A stretch of 64,000 nt of DNA from Rhizobiaceae bacterium (lineage in GTDB: Bacteria; Pseudomonadota; Alphaproteobacteria; Rhizobiales; Rhizobiaceae): the NCBI GenBank assembly GCA_019635775.1, contig JAHBYU010000001.1:558001-622000 (forward strand), written 5' to 3'. A model generated the notes under the pieces. The model was not told the origin of the DNA and ran no database searches. It was given only the letters and a program-made list of their open reading frames with translations. Each line of letters begins with the position of its first letter. Position 1 is the first letter of the stretch. The position numbers were made by a program, and so were the translations under genes. Positions 17,654 to 26,891 of the stretch are shown here, piece after piece.

Positions 17654-19231
17654 TCAGAAGTCCGTCGGCGCGCCGCCTTCGGCCTTGCGCTTCTCGACGA
17701 AGGCGTTGATTTCTTCTTCGATCGCGGGGTCTATCGCCGGCTTCTCGTAGGTGGCGAGCCGTTCCTTCCAGACGCGGTTGGCGCGCTCCATGGCCGTCGG
17801 CCTGCCCGCTTCGGCCCATGTCTCGAAATTGCGCCAATCGGAAATGACGGGCGAATAGAACGCGGTCTTGTAGCGCGACTGGGTATGCGGCGTGCCGAAG
17901 AAATGCCCGCCCGGACCGACATCGCGGATGGCGTCCACGGCAAGCGCATCCTCCGAAAGATCGAGCGGCTCCAGGAACTCCGCCACCATCTGCAGGAGAT
18001 CGATGTCGATGATCATCTTTTCGTAGGAGCAGCGCAGTCCGCCCTCCAGCCAGCCGGCGGCATGCAGGACGAAATTCGCACCGCCCTGTATGAGCCCCCA
18101 GAGCGAGAATACGCTTTCATAGGCAGCCTGCGCGTCCACCGTGTTTGCCGCGCAGACATTGGAGCTGCGGTATGGAATTCCATAGCGCCGCGCGAGCTGC
18201 CCGCCGACGATCTGTGCCTTCATGTATTCCGGCGTGCCGAAGGCGGGCGCACCCGACTTCATGTCCACATTGGAGGTGAAGCCGCCATAGCCGACAGGCG
18301 CACCCTTGCGCACCATCTGGGTGAACGCGATGCCGGCCAGTGCTTCCGCGTTCTGCTGCACCAATGCGCCTGCAACAGTGACCGGCGCCATCGCTCCCGC
18401 CAGCGTGAAGGGGGTCACGATGACGAGTTGTCCATTGCCCGACATCTGGATGATGCCCTCCATCATCGGCACGTCGAGCTTAAGCGGGGAGTTCGTGTTG
18501 ATGATCGTGTAGACGGATGGCTCTTCCAGCAGCTGATCGCGGCTGATGCCGCGCGCGATGCGGGCAATCTCGATGCCGTCGACATTGCGCTCCTTGCCGA
18601 GCGAATAGATGTGGAAGGCCTTGTCGGTCAGCAGCGACAGGTCGCGTATGCATTCCAGATGCCTGATGGACGGGTGGATGTCGACGGGCTCCACGGGGTA
18701 GCCGCCGGTCGTCATCAGTATGTTGTGCATCTGCGCAAGCTTCAGGAAGTTCCGGAAGTCCGCCTGGTTGCCCGGCCGGCGGCCATTGTCGAGGTCGGAA
18801 CTGTTCGGGGCCGACGCCATCTGCGAGAAGATGAGGTTGTTGCCGCCGAAACGGACATTGTAGGCCGGGTTGCGCGCGTGCAGGGTGAATTCGCTTGGGC
18901 AGGATTCGATAAGCCCTAGGATGACGTCTGAGTCGAAGCGTACCCGCTCTGTGCCCTCGCGCACGTCCGCGCCATGCCTTTTCATGATGCGCCGCGCCTC
19001 GTCGTGAAGAACGTCGACGCCTATTTCCTTGAGTACGCGCAGGGATGCGAGGTGAATCGATTCAAGCTGGTCGTCGGAAACCAGCTTGGCAGGCGCGAAG
19101 GGGTTCTTCAGCTGACGGAAGGCTGGCTGTTCGAACGCGGTCGAATTGCCCGTACGCTTGCCCGCACGACCGCCACGTCGTCCTCTTTCCGTCGCGAGCG
19201 TCGGGTCTGCCGGATGGAGCGCGGCCGTCAT
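17654..19231 (-). CDS. Trimethylamine methyltransferase (MttB) family protein, non-pyrrolysine
   Basis: This 525-residue protein is an MttB superfamily (COG5598) methyltransferase without any in-frame amber codon, so it is the non-pyrrolysine type. Characterised members of this type (MtgB) demethylate quaternary amines such as glycine betaine to a corrinoid protein. No corrinoid-binding partner is visible nearby. The N-terminus is basic (RGRRGGRAGKRTG). It is the first gene of the five-gene leftward run. Confidence 0.87.
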   Translation of the reverse strand: MTAALHPADPTLATERGRRGGRAGKRTGNSTAFEQPAFRQLKNPFAPAKLVSDDQLESIHLASLRVLKEIGVDVLHDEARRIMKRHGADVREGTERVRFDSDVILGLIESCPSEFTLHARNPAYNVRFGGNNLIFSQMASAPNSSDLDNGRRPGNQADFRNFLKLAQMHNILMTTGGYPVEPVDIHPSIRHLECIRDLSLLTDKAFHIYSLGKERNVDGIEIARIARGISRDQLLEEPSVYTIINTNSPLKLDVPMMEGIIQMSGNGQLVIVTPFTLAGAMAPVTVAGALVQQNAEALAGIAFTQMVRKGAPVGYGGFTSNVDMKSGAPAFGTPEYMKAQIVGGQLARRYGIPYRSSNVCAANTVDAQAAYESVFSLWGLIQGGANFVLHAAGWLEGGLRCSYEKMIIDIDLLQMVAEFLEPLDLSEDALAVDAIRDVGPGGHFFGTPHTQSRYKTAFYSPVISDWRNFETWAEAGRPTAMERANRVWKERLATYEKPAIDPAIEEEINAFVEKRKAEGGAPTDF

Positions 19232-19359
19232 GTGTACCTCATGCTGACATGAATATGGTCAGCATCATGGACCGCCGGCATGCCGCCCATTGCGGAGGCG
19301 GCGACTTCTATCGCGAGGGAAACGACATTGCCGTCAGGTAAATACTTGTCGGGCCTCGC

Positions 19360-19545
19360 TCAACCAAGTGCGATGCAGACCGCAACCGCTGCCATTATCG
19401 CGAGGCTGGCATGCGTGAGTACACGACCCCGCCGCCCGCGTCCGTTCCTGTTGGCGGCCTGAGGCAGCTTGCCACGGCGGATCGCCCAGAACTCAAGATC
19501 GCCCACCGGCACATCGTATCTGTCGACTGTCCAACTTTGTTCCAT
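19360..19545 (-). CDS. Small protein with C-terminal membrane helix, 61 aa
   Basis: The frame MEQSWTVDRYDVPVGDLEF ends in a hydrophobic stretch (SLAIMAAVAVCIALG). An AGGAGC ribosome-binding site lies 7 bp upstream of the ATG at 19545. The family is unknown. The rest of 19232-19791 shows no convincing gene. Confidence 0.45.
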   Translation of the reverse strand: MEQSWTVDRYDVPVGDLEFWAIRRGKLPQAANRNGRGRRGRVLTHASLAIMAAVAVCIALG

Positions 19546-19791
19546 ATTGAAGCTCCTGGCACATCGGCCATCCATGCCGGCCAGATAGGTATGCAACGTA
19601 ACCGCCCGATGATGCTCCGATTTCGGCTTGTTACAGAGAGCTAATACTCGATACGGGCATAAACGGTCAAAATGCGACATGCCAACCGATGAGGGCACCC
19701 AGGCATTTTTCTTGGTCCTGAAGGCTTATGGATTGCGTTTTCGCAGGCCTGCTGATGTCTTCCCGGCCGAAAAACCGGACAGACTTAGAAA

Positions 19792-20958
19792 GTGGCCATC
19801 GCGCAGCAACAACTGGCGGTCGAGCAGACGCCCTGGGCAGCGCTGGCCGGGGTGATTGCCACCGTGTCCGTCTTTGCCATCGCGCAGGGCCTAACCTATC
19901 CGCTGCTTTCCTTCATCCTGGCGCGGCAAGGTGTTTCGCCGGCCATGATCGGCTTGTCGGCTGCCATGTCCCCGATCGGCTTTATCCTTTCGTCGCCATT
20001 CATACCGGCCGTGTCGCGTAGGGTTGGTGCCAAACGCACCGCTCTCAGCTGCGCGGTGATTGGCGCGGTCCTGCTGCTGCTGATCGGCTGGACGCAGGAT
20101 CTGTATGCTTGGTTTGTCCTGCGCTTCCTCCTCGGCTTGGCGATAAACCCGCTCTATGTCCTGTCGGAGGTCTGGATCATAGCACTTGCGCCGCCGTCAC
20201 GCCGGGGGCGCATCATGGGCATCTACACGACAATCATCTCGGCCGGCTTCGCCGCCGGTCCGCTGTGCCTGCTGTTCGTGGGCTCCGAAGGCTGGCCGCC
20301 ATTCCTTGTCGGTGTCTCGGCGTTCCTTGTCTGCGCCCTGTGTCTGCTTGCGGTGTCCCACCGGTTGCCAGACATGAAGGGTGAGGAGGGGGCAAGTGCA
20401 TCCGTTCTTGGCTTCGTTCCCATCGCGTGGCTTCTTTGCGTCTCCGTTCTGGTCGCTTCGGGGTTCGAGCAGGCCGTCCTTGCCCTGCTGCCGGTCTACG
20501 GCACGCAATACGGAATCACGGAAGTCACGATGTCCGCGCTTCTGACCGTTCTGATTGCGGGCAACATTGCGCTTCAGGTTCCGCTCGGCTTGCTTGCCGA
20601 CAAGGGCTCGGCCCGCTCGGTGAAATTCGGCTGCGTCATCCTGGCCCTCGCAGGCTGCCTCCTTCTTCCGCTGGTGATAGACACGCCCTTCGTCTGGCCA
20701 ATGGTCTTCTTCTGGGGCGCTGTGTCCTATGGCATCTACACGATGAGCATAGTCGAGCTCGGCGAACGCTTCACCGGCCCGATGCTCATCGCGGGGAACG
20801 CGGCTTTTGCGATGATGTGGGGTTTTGGAGGCATCGTCGTGCCGCCTGCCGCTGGCGTCGCGATGGATGTGTTAGGCCAGTCAGGTTTGCCCTTGTCGCT
20901 TGCAGGCATCGTGCTTCTGCTTGGCGTCCTGATGGTGGTGCGCTGGCGCGACGCTTGA
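19792..20958 (+). CDS. MFS transporter
   Basis: This 388-residue protein begins at a GTG and has about 12 hydrophobic segments, with the MFS loop RRVGAKRT between helices 2 and 3. The halves are of similar length and there is no accessory domain. The substrate cannot be read from sequence. It precedes a class III aminotransferase by about 200 bp, so the two may be separate units. Confidence 0.85.
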   Translation: MAIAQQQLAVEQTPWAALAGVIATVSVFAIAQGLTYPLLSFILARQGVSPAMIGLSAAMSPIGFILSSPFIPAVSRRVGAKRTALSCAVIGAVLLLLIGWTQDLYAWFVLRFLLGLAINPLYVLSEVWIIALAPPSRRGRIMGIYTTIISAGFAAGPLCLLFVGSEGWPPFLVGVSAFLVCALCLLAVSHRLPDMKGEEGASASVLGFVPIAWLLCVSVLVASGFEQAVLALLPVYGTQYGITEVTMSALLTVLIAGNIALQVPLGLLADKGSARSVKFGCVILALAGCLLLPLVIDTPFVWPMVFFWGAVSYGIYTMSIVELGERFTGPMLIAGNAAFAMMWGFGGIVVPPAAGVAMDVLGQSGLPLSLAGIVLLLGVLMVVRWRDA

Positions 20959-21166
20959 AGCGCTGCCTCGATCTCGTCTATGACTAGCTGATGAGCCGCC
21001 GCAGACGCACATTCTCGACGCTCGATGTCGCCGCCAGCCCCTCCCGGAGGACGCTGCGCGCCGAGCTGTTGCGGCTTTGCGCCCGTATCGGATATTCGCC
21101 GCCTTCCAGCCTCTGAGTCCGCCGCTGGCAGATTGCCGGCTTGATTCAACGTCGAGGCACAAAATC

Positions 21167-22546
21167 ATGACTTACCAGAACTATTCGCTGAAGCAGTTGC
21201 AGGCGATCGACGCCGCGCACCACCTCCACCCGTTCACCGACCACAATGAATTGCGCACCGCCGGTTCGCGCATGATCGTGCGCGCCGACGGCGCTTATAT
21301 CTACGATTCCGAGGACAATCGCATTCTGGACGGCATGGCCGGGCTGTGGTGCGTTGCCGTCGGCTATGGCCGCAAGGAACTCGCGCAGGTCGCCTACGAC
21401 CAGATGCTCGAGCTGCCCTATTACAATTCCTTCTTCAAATGCACGACGCCCACGCCGGTGCTGCTCGCGCAAAAGATTGCCCAGCTTGCGCCGAAGAACA
21501 TCAACCAGGTCTTCTTTGGTTCATCCGGCTCGGAGTCAAACGATACGGCGCTTCGGCTCGTCCGGCATTACTGGGCGCTGGAGGGCAAGCCTGAGAAGAA
21601 CATCATCATCTCGCGTCGCGATGCCTATCACGGATCGACGGTGGCCGGCGTTTCGCTGGGCGGCATGAAGCACATGCACGGACAGCTTGGCGGCGCAGTG
21701 CCGAACATCGTTCACGTCATGCCGCCCTACGCATTCGAGAACGCCGAGCCGGGCGAGAGCGACGAGGCCTTCGGCCTGCGTGCCGCCAAGGCCGTCGAGG
21801 ATGCCATCCTTGAAGCGGGGCCCGAGAATGTTGCCGCCTTCATCGGCGAACCCGTTATGGGGGCGGGCGGCGTCAAGATCGCGCCGGGGAACTACTGGGC
21901 CGAGATACAGCGCATCTGCCGCAAGCACGATGTTCTGCTCATGCTGGACGAAGTCATCACAGGATATGGACGTACCGGCGAGTGGTTCGCCGCCCAGACC
22001 TACGGCATCGAGGCCGATACGATCACGACCGCCAAGGCGCTGACCTCTGGCTACCTGCCGCTGTCTGCGCTTCTGGTCGGTGACCGTATTGCCTCGACGT
22101 TGGTCGCAAAGGGGGGCGAGTTCTTTCACGGCTACACCTATTCCGGACATCCGGTCGCCTGTGCCGTCGGGTTGCGAAATATCGAGATCATCGAACGGGA
22201 AGGGCTTGTCGAGCGCGTCCGCAGCGATACCGGACCCTATTTCGAACAGGCGCTGAAGGACCGGATTTCCGGCCACCCGCTTGTCGGCGAGACGCGCGCC
22301 ATCGGCCTCATGGGCGCGATCGAGATCGTGCGTAACAAGGAGACCCGTGAGCGCTACAAGCCGTCAGGCAGCGCCGCCGTCGTCATCCGCGACCATGCCA
22401 TCGCCAACGGCTTGATGCTTCGCGCCACGGGCGACACGATGATCCTGTCGCCGCCGCTTATCTGGACCCGCGATACGATCGACGAGTGCTGCGGCATCAT
22501 TCTCAAGGCGCTTGACCTTGCTGCTGCCGATCTGAAAGACAAATAG
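21167..22546 (+). CDS. Class III (omega) aminotransferase
   Basis: This 459-residue PLP enzyme has LMLDEVITGYGRTGEWF and the PLP lysine in TTAKALTSGYLPLSA (about residue 290), typical of beta-alanine, putrescine or taurine:pyruvate transaminases. The ATG at 21167 is chosen because it begins the conserved N-terminus (MTYQNYSLKQLQ). A bidirectional terminator follows. The amine donor is not known. Confidence 0.88.
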   Translation: MTYQNYSLKQLQAIDAAHHLHPFTDHNELRTAGSRMIVRADGAYIYDSEDNRILDGMAGLWCVAVGYGRKELAQVAYDQMLELPYYNSFFKCTTPTPVLLAQKIAQLAPKNINQVFFGSSGSESNDTALRLVRHYWALEGKPEKNIIISRRDAYHGSTVAGVSLGGMKHMHGQLGGAVPNIVHVMPPYAFENAEPGESDEAFGLRAAKAVEDAILEAGPENVAAFIGEPVMGAGGVKIAPGNYWAEIQRICRKHDVLLMLDEVITGYGRTGEWFAAQTYGIEADTITTAKALTSGYLPLSALLVGDRIASTLVAKGGEFFHGYTYSGHPVACAVGLRNIEIIEREGLVERVRSDTGPYFEQALKDRISGHPLVGETRAIGLMGAIEIVRNKETRERYKPSGSAAVVIRDHAIANGLMLRATGDTMILSPPLIWTRDTIDECCGIILKALDLAAADLKDK

Positions 22547-22593
22547 CCCGACGGGGCGAGGCGGATGACGACTTTTCGCCTGCGTAGAGTCAC

Positions 22594-22624
22594 AAAAAAA
22601 GGCCCGCCAATGGCGGGCCTTTTC
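22594..22624. terminator. Bidirectional Rho-independent terminator
   Basis: GGCCCGCC, loop AAT, GGCGGGCC is flanked by A7 on the left and TTTT on the right. It can serve both the aminotransferase and the convergent porin gene. Confidence 0.9.
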
Positions 22625-22641
22625 GATCTATCGTTGAAAGC

Positions 22642-23363
22642 CTAGAAGTGGAAATTGACGCCCAGCTTGATCGAGTTGACGCTGAGATCAGCGGTACCGA
22701 TCGTTTCGTCTCCCGTCGGTCCTGAGATCAGGTCGTAATTGTAGTCCTTCTTGCCGAAGTCGGCATAGAGATACTCAAGCTTCACGCTGACTTTTTCGGT
22801 GACCATGGCTTCGACGCCTGCGCCAAGCGTCCAGCCGGTATGCGTCGCCGACGCGCTGTCGCTGCCGATAAGACTGCCGAGGAAATACTCGTCCGCGTGC
22901 GTGTTGACGCGGGCGAAGGCGACGCCGCCCGTTCCGTAAACGAGGAAGCGATCCCAGGCGTATCCGGCGCGTCCGCGAATTGTCGCCATCCAGTCCATGT
23001 CCGACTTGATCTCGGTCGACAAAATCCGGGAACGAAGATGGTGTCGGAGGCATCCGACCAGGATGCGTCGGCTTCGACGCCGAAGACGAAGCTGTCGACT
23101 TGCCAATTGTAGCCGATCTGCGCGCCGAGCAGGGCGCCATCCATATTGTAGTCGTAGAGGCCCGGCTGGAGTGGGACACCGGCAAACTCGCCGTTCCACT
23201 CGCGGTCGGCCCATGCATAACCACCGTGACCACCAACATAAAGCCCGGACCAGACAGGCGACGCATCGACCACCACAACCTGTTCCTCAACAACCGCGTC
23301 AGCCGCGTAAGCGCCAGACAACGACAGGAGCAAGGCGCAGAAAGCGCCCGATATCTTTTTCAT
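22642..23363 (-). pseudogene. Outer-membrane Omp25/31-like porin gene with frameshift
   Basis: The first frame starts MKKISGAFCALLLSLSGAYA (signal peptide) with GGAGAG upstream and runs through VGGHGGYAWADREW to FVPG. The protein then continues in another frame from ILSTEIKSDMDWMAT to a terminal Phe (KLGVNFHF), typical of an eight-stranded beta-barrel. A single missing G in the CCCGG run at about 23025 explains the shift. Without it, the product is about 240 residues. It may be a real pseudogene or a homopolymer error. Confidence 0.8.
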
Positions 23364-23584
23364 TTTGTAACTCTCCACACCCAAATCCCTCAGGCGCGGT
23401 AGTTCGCAAACAATGACCAAGGTGGCAATGGCCGTATCGGCTGTTGCTGCGCATTGCTGTCGGAAGTGGCTGATTTAACACACCTTTGTGGATCGGTGGC
23501 TGCGTCACCCGGAATCTGGCTCGAAGTGCACGTGGAACCGGCGGAGGGCGCAAGCATTTCTTGGCGAACGAAAGGCGAAATGCG

Positions 23585-23734
23585 ATGACTGCCGTCCAGA
23601 AGCTAATTTCTTCGTCAGCAGCGATACTGATCATCGCTGGGGCAATTGTTCTGACCTTCACGCTTGTTCGCCACGCCGACGGAGATGTCCCTGCTGAACC
23701 GGTCGTAACCGGTACTCCAGATGCGGGAAGCTAA
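23585..23734 (+). CDS. Small membrane protein, 49 aa
   Basis: MTAVQKLISSSAAILIIAG is followed by one helix and a polar tail (RHADGDVPAEPVVTG). The in-frame upstream extension is unlikely to be translated. The family is unknown. Confidence 0.4.
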   Translation: MTAVQKLISSSAAILIIAGAIVLTFTLVRHADGDVPAEPVVTGTPDAGS

Positions 23735-23784
23735 ATCGTAGCTGTTGCGCAACCGCGTGGCGGACCCGTCGTTATGATGGCTGA

Positions 23785-24165
23785 ATGATACAGACTGGTC
23801 GGATCATGAAAAATCGTCGTTTAAAAATGCAGCGCGCCACTGGCAATGGCGCGGGGGATTTGGCGCTTGCGCCCCTTGTCGCCGCCATGCGGATGCCGCT
23901 TCTCGCAGCGGAAGCAGGCAATTTGGGAAGGCTCGCCTCCGAGACCGGCCTTGCGGTGACCGAAAAGATGGAAGCCGTCGCTGAAGGGATCGTTGCCGCC
24001 CAGTTGTCGTTGCTGGGTTCGGCGCTCTCTTTCTGGCCAGAGATTCTGGCTGGAAAAACCCCGTCGATGCTGTCAGGCGCGGCGGTGAAGCGGTCCATGC
24101 AGGCTGCTGTAGCGCCAGCAAGTCGGCGGGTCGGCGCGAATTATCGAAGGCTGTCGAAACGTTAG
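23785..24165 (+). CDS. Hypothetical protein, 126 aa
   Basis: This Ala/Leu-rich helical protein has a central AMRMPLLAAEAGNLGRL stretch and a basic C-terminus. Its composition is phasin-like, but I cannot assign a family. It ends 18 bp before a strong terminator, which supports it being transcribed. Confidence 0.55.
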   Translation: MIQTGRIMKNRRLKMQRATGNGAGDLALAPLVAAMRMPLLAAEAGNLGRLASETGLAVTEKMEAVAEGIVAAQLSLLGSALSFWPEILAGKTPSMLSGAAVKRSMQAAVAPASRRVGANYRRLSKR

Positions 24166-24182
24166 CAAAGATCGATCGTCGG

Positions 24183-24221
24183 TAACAAAAAAGCCTGTCG
24201 TGTAGACAGGCTTTTTTGTTA
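24183..24221. terminator. Bidirectional Rho-independent terminator
   Basis: A 17-bp stem (TAACAAAAAAGCCTGTC paired with GACAGGCTTTTTTGTTA, loop GTGTA) has A and T tracts on both sides. It can stop transcripts from either strand. Confidence 0.9.
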
Positions 24222-24246
24222 GCGCACTCTGACGCTGGTCGTGAAC

Positions 24247-24327
24247 TCAGAGGTATCCCAACAGCCAGAGGATAATGATAGCCGGAATCGGAATGCCGAT
24301 CAGCCACAGAAGTCCGCCACGAAGCAT
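24247..24327 (-). CDS. Tiny membrane protein, 26 aa
   Basis: The frame encodes MLRGGLLWLIGIPIP followed by AIIILWLLGYL, a single hydrophobic helix. AGGAGA lies 6 bp before the ATG, and the frame ends by the bidirectional terminator. Such tiny IPIP-motif proteins are often missed by annotation. Confidence 0.5.
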   Translation of the reverse strand: MLRGGLLWLIGIPIPAIIILWLLGYL

Positions 24328-24883
24328 GATGCTCTCCTTTTGGTTTCGCGACATAAATGCATGAGGCGTGGAAGAGGTTCCGGCTTAGTTTTCGCGGGTG
24401 CTTCCGGACCAAACGCGCGCCAGGCGGCCAACGCTGGCGGCAACTGGTTGCGCGACGGCTGCGAGCATTTTGGGGAGGCAGATTCTGGGCGCTGGTCGCG
24501 TCACCGGAAACGGCAAAAACCGCGCCTGCAGTGCGCGGTCTTGCCATTCAACGCATGGCCCCTCGCGTACTGTACGCTGCGAGGGTAACGGCTCCGGTAC
24601 GCATGACCTGATCCGGAGCGTCGGGCGGTTGCGATGTCCGCCTCGCAATCCGTTCTATAGGGACATTCTTACCGCGTGGTTATCGAGAGCTTAAGCAAAC
24701 CTAAATTTGCGATTTTTTTGATTAATTTGCTTTCTTTTTCGGGCGGACGGTTTCCCTTGGGTTAGCTAGCGCTACCGCATCCTGACACTTTTGCACTAGG
24801 CCGCGCCGCCCGTTTCCACCAAAGATACAGACTGGCAGCCGATCTGGATTCTGACTTGGACCGCGCGAGGCGGGGAGTGGCAC
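24328..24883. other. Intergenic stretch upstream of cobQ, no gene seen
   Basis: No coding frame with a convincing start and composition was found. There is a short hairpin at 24561-24584 (CCTCGC...GCGAGG) and GCTCCGG/CCGGAGC arms at about 24590-24619. An AT-rich patch lies at about 24700-24740. I looked for a cobalamin riboswitch before cobQ and saw no clear B12-box. Confidence 0.5.
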
Positions 24884-26353
24884 ATGGCGCGGGCAATCAT
24901 GCTTCAGGGTACCGGTTCGGACGTCGGCAAGACCGTGCTTGTCGCCGGACTTTGCCGCGTGGCGCGAAACCGCGGCATGAGCGTGCGGCCGTTCAAGCCC
25001 CAGAACATGTCGAACAATGCGGCGGTGGCCGACATTCCCGGCGAGAAGGCCGGCGGCGAGATCGGGCGGGGACAGTGGCTCCAGGCGATTGCGGCCGGCG
25101 TCGCGCCTTCGATCCACATGAACCCGATCCTGCTCAAACCGCAGAGCGACGTCGGCAGCCAGATCGTGGTGCAGGGCAAGGTCTTCGGACAGGCAAAGGC
25201 GCGCGACTACCAGTTGCTCAAGCCGCGTTTGATGGAGGCTGTGCTCGATTCCTGGCGCCGCATCGGCGAGGGCGCTGACCTCGTGATTGTCGAGGGCGCG
25301 GGTTCTCCCGCCGAAATCAACCTGCGCCCGCGCGACATAGCAAACATGGGTTTTGCGACGGCGGCGAACGTGCCCGTCATCCTCGTCGGCGACATCGACA
25401 GGGGCGGGGTCATCGCCTCGCTCGCCGGAACGCATGTCATCCTCGCGGAAGAAGATCGCCGGATGATCGTCGGCTATGTCATCAACAAGTTCCGGGGCGA
25501 TGCATCGCTGTTCGATGACGGGCTGGAGGCTATCCACAAATTCACCGGCTGGCGCTGCTTCGGGGTCGTTCCATGGCTGCACGCGGCCGCGATGCTCCCT
25601 TCAGAGGATTCGGTGGTGCTGGAGCGGCTGACATCGGGAAGCGCGCGTCCGCTCAAGGTTGCGGTGCCGATGCTGTCGCGAATCGCAAATTTCGACGATC
25701 TCGACCCGCTCAAGGCCGAACCGGAGGTCGAGGTCGTGTTCGTAACGCCGGGCCGCTCTCTGCCGGAAGATGCGGGGCTGGTCGTCATTCCCGGCTCCAA
25801 ATCGACCATCGCCGATCTTGTCGATTTTCGCCGCAACGGCTGGCACGAGGATCTGGAGGCGCACCGCAGGCGTGGCGGTCATGTGGTGGGTATCTGCGGA
25901 GGCTACCAGATGCTCGGCCGGGTCGTGCGTGACCCCGATGGCATCGAAGGCAATGTCACGGAAATCGAGGGGCTGGGCCTGCTCGACGTCGAAACCGCGA
26001 TGAGGCCGGAGAAGACCGTGCGGAATTCGAAGGCGTGGTCAGTCAGCCACGATGTCCCACTTGAGGGCTACGAGATTCATCTCGGCCACACCGCCGGGCC
26101 AGATTGCCTGCGTCCCGTCACCCTCATAGACGGCGTCGAGGATGGCGCGACCTCACTGGACGGCAGGGTCTTCGGCACCTATCTGCACGGGATTTTCGGC
26201 GCAGATGCGTTTCGCCAGAAATTCCTCGAAGGGCTGGGTGTCAGGGGAGGCGGCATCGACTATCGCGCAAGGGTCGAGCATGCGCTGGACGAGCTTGCGA
26301 AACACCTCGAAAAGCATCTCGATTGCGACGCGATCTTCACTGCTGCCCGCTAG
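24884..26353 (+). CDS. cobQ: Cobyric acid synthase
   Basis: This 489-residue amidotransferase makes cobyric acid by amidating four carboxylates in cobalamin synthesis. The N-terminal dethiobiotin-synthetase-like ATPase has GTGSDVGKT (about residue 10) and KPQNMSNN. The C-terminal GATase has the nucleophile in GICGGYQMLG (about residue 332) and the His in GTYLHGIF. It stands as a single gene; other cob genes are not in the window. Confidence 0.93.
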   Translation: MARAIMLQGTGSDVGKTVLVAGLCRVARNRGMSVRPFKPQNMSNNAAVADIPGEKAGGEIGRGQWLQAIAAGVAPSIHMNPILLKPQSDVGSQIVVQGKVFGQAKARDYQLLKPRLMEAVLDSWRRIGEGADLVIVEGAGSPAEINLRPRDIANMGFATAANVPVILVGDIDRGGVIASLAGTHVILAEEDRRMIVGYVINKFRGDASLFDDGLEAIHKFTGWRCFGVVPWLHAAAMLPSEDSVVLERLTSGSARPLKVAVPMLSRIANFDDLDPLKAEPEVEVVFVTPGRSLPEDAGLVVIPGSKSTIADLVDFRRNGWHEDLEAHRRRGGHVVGICGGYQMLGRVVRDPDGIEGNVTEIEGLGLLDVETAMRPEKTVRNSKAWSVSHDVPLEGYEIHLGHTAGPDCLRPVTLIDGVEDGATSLDGRVFGTYLHGIFGADAFRQKFLEGLGVRGGGIDYRARVEHALDELAKHLEKHLDCDAIFTAAR

Positions 26354-26361
26354 GGCGAGGG

Positions 26362-26760
26362 TCAGCCGTTCTTCTCGTACCACTCCACGATCGCCGGCAT
26401 GTTCTTCTCGAAACCGCCGGGAATGAAGACGTTGAAAAGCGTGGCGTGCTTGTCGGTGCGGTTTGCGAAATCGTGCGTCACGCCGGCGGGTATCACGATC
26501 ACGCTGCCCGCCGGAGCATCGACCCAGTTGTCCCCGACCAGCACCGACATCGTTCCCTCCACAATCCGGAAAATCTCGTCATTGGCCTCGTGCGAATGCG
26601 CTCCCGGCCCGTCGCTATTCGGCTCCAGCCGCCATTCGGATATCGAGTAGGCGTTCCCTGCCTCGGCGTCGTCGGCCTGAAAGGTCGCCAGCATGGTCGG
26701 CAATCGATATGCGCGGCCCTGTCCCGGCAGGCAGACTACAGGCGAACGTCCGGCTTGCAT
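26362..26760 (-). CDS. Cupin domain-containing protein
   Basis: This protein of about 132 residues has a cupin barrel. The first motif is HSHEANDEIFRIVEG and the second VIVIPAGVTHDFANRT, supplying possible metal-binding His and Glu. The ATG at 26760 has GGAGGACG upstream; a longer frame starts at 26961 but reads through the hairpin region. Function is unassigned. Confidence 0.8.
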   Translation of the reverse strand: MQAGRSPVVCLPGQGRAYRLPTMLATFQADDAEAGNAYSISEWRLEPNSDGPGAHSHEANDEIFRIVEGTMSVLVGDNWVDAPAGSVIVIPAGVTHDFANRTDKHATLFNVFIPGGFEKNMPAIVEWYEKNG

Positions 26761-26790
26761 GGCTCGTCCTCCGCAGTCGCTTGGAAGGAA

Positions 26791-26818
26791 AGGCGCCCGG
26801 TCTACTGACCGGGCGCCT
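26791..26818 (-). terminator. Hairpin between tauE-like and cupin genes
   Basis: A perfect 12-bp stem (AGGCGCCCGGTC paired with GACCGGGCGCCT) has a TACT loop. On the minus strand it is followed by a T-rich TTCCTTCC, so it probably ends the TauE transcript. Confidence 0.65.
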
Positions 26819-26891
26819 CCGTTGCCCGAGCTACCCTGAACCTCAAGGTCCAGCTCGCGAATCGCATGACCTGATCCTACGGGGCTTTGCC

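Noticed and set aside
17654-19231. Pyrrolysine-containing trimethylamine methyltransferase
   Set aside because: The frame contains no in-frame TAG, so it is the non-pyrrolysine form of the family.
24328-24883. Cobalamin riboswitch upstream of cobQ
   Set aside because: No convincing B12-box or conserved junction was seen; only short unrelated hairpins.
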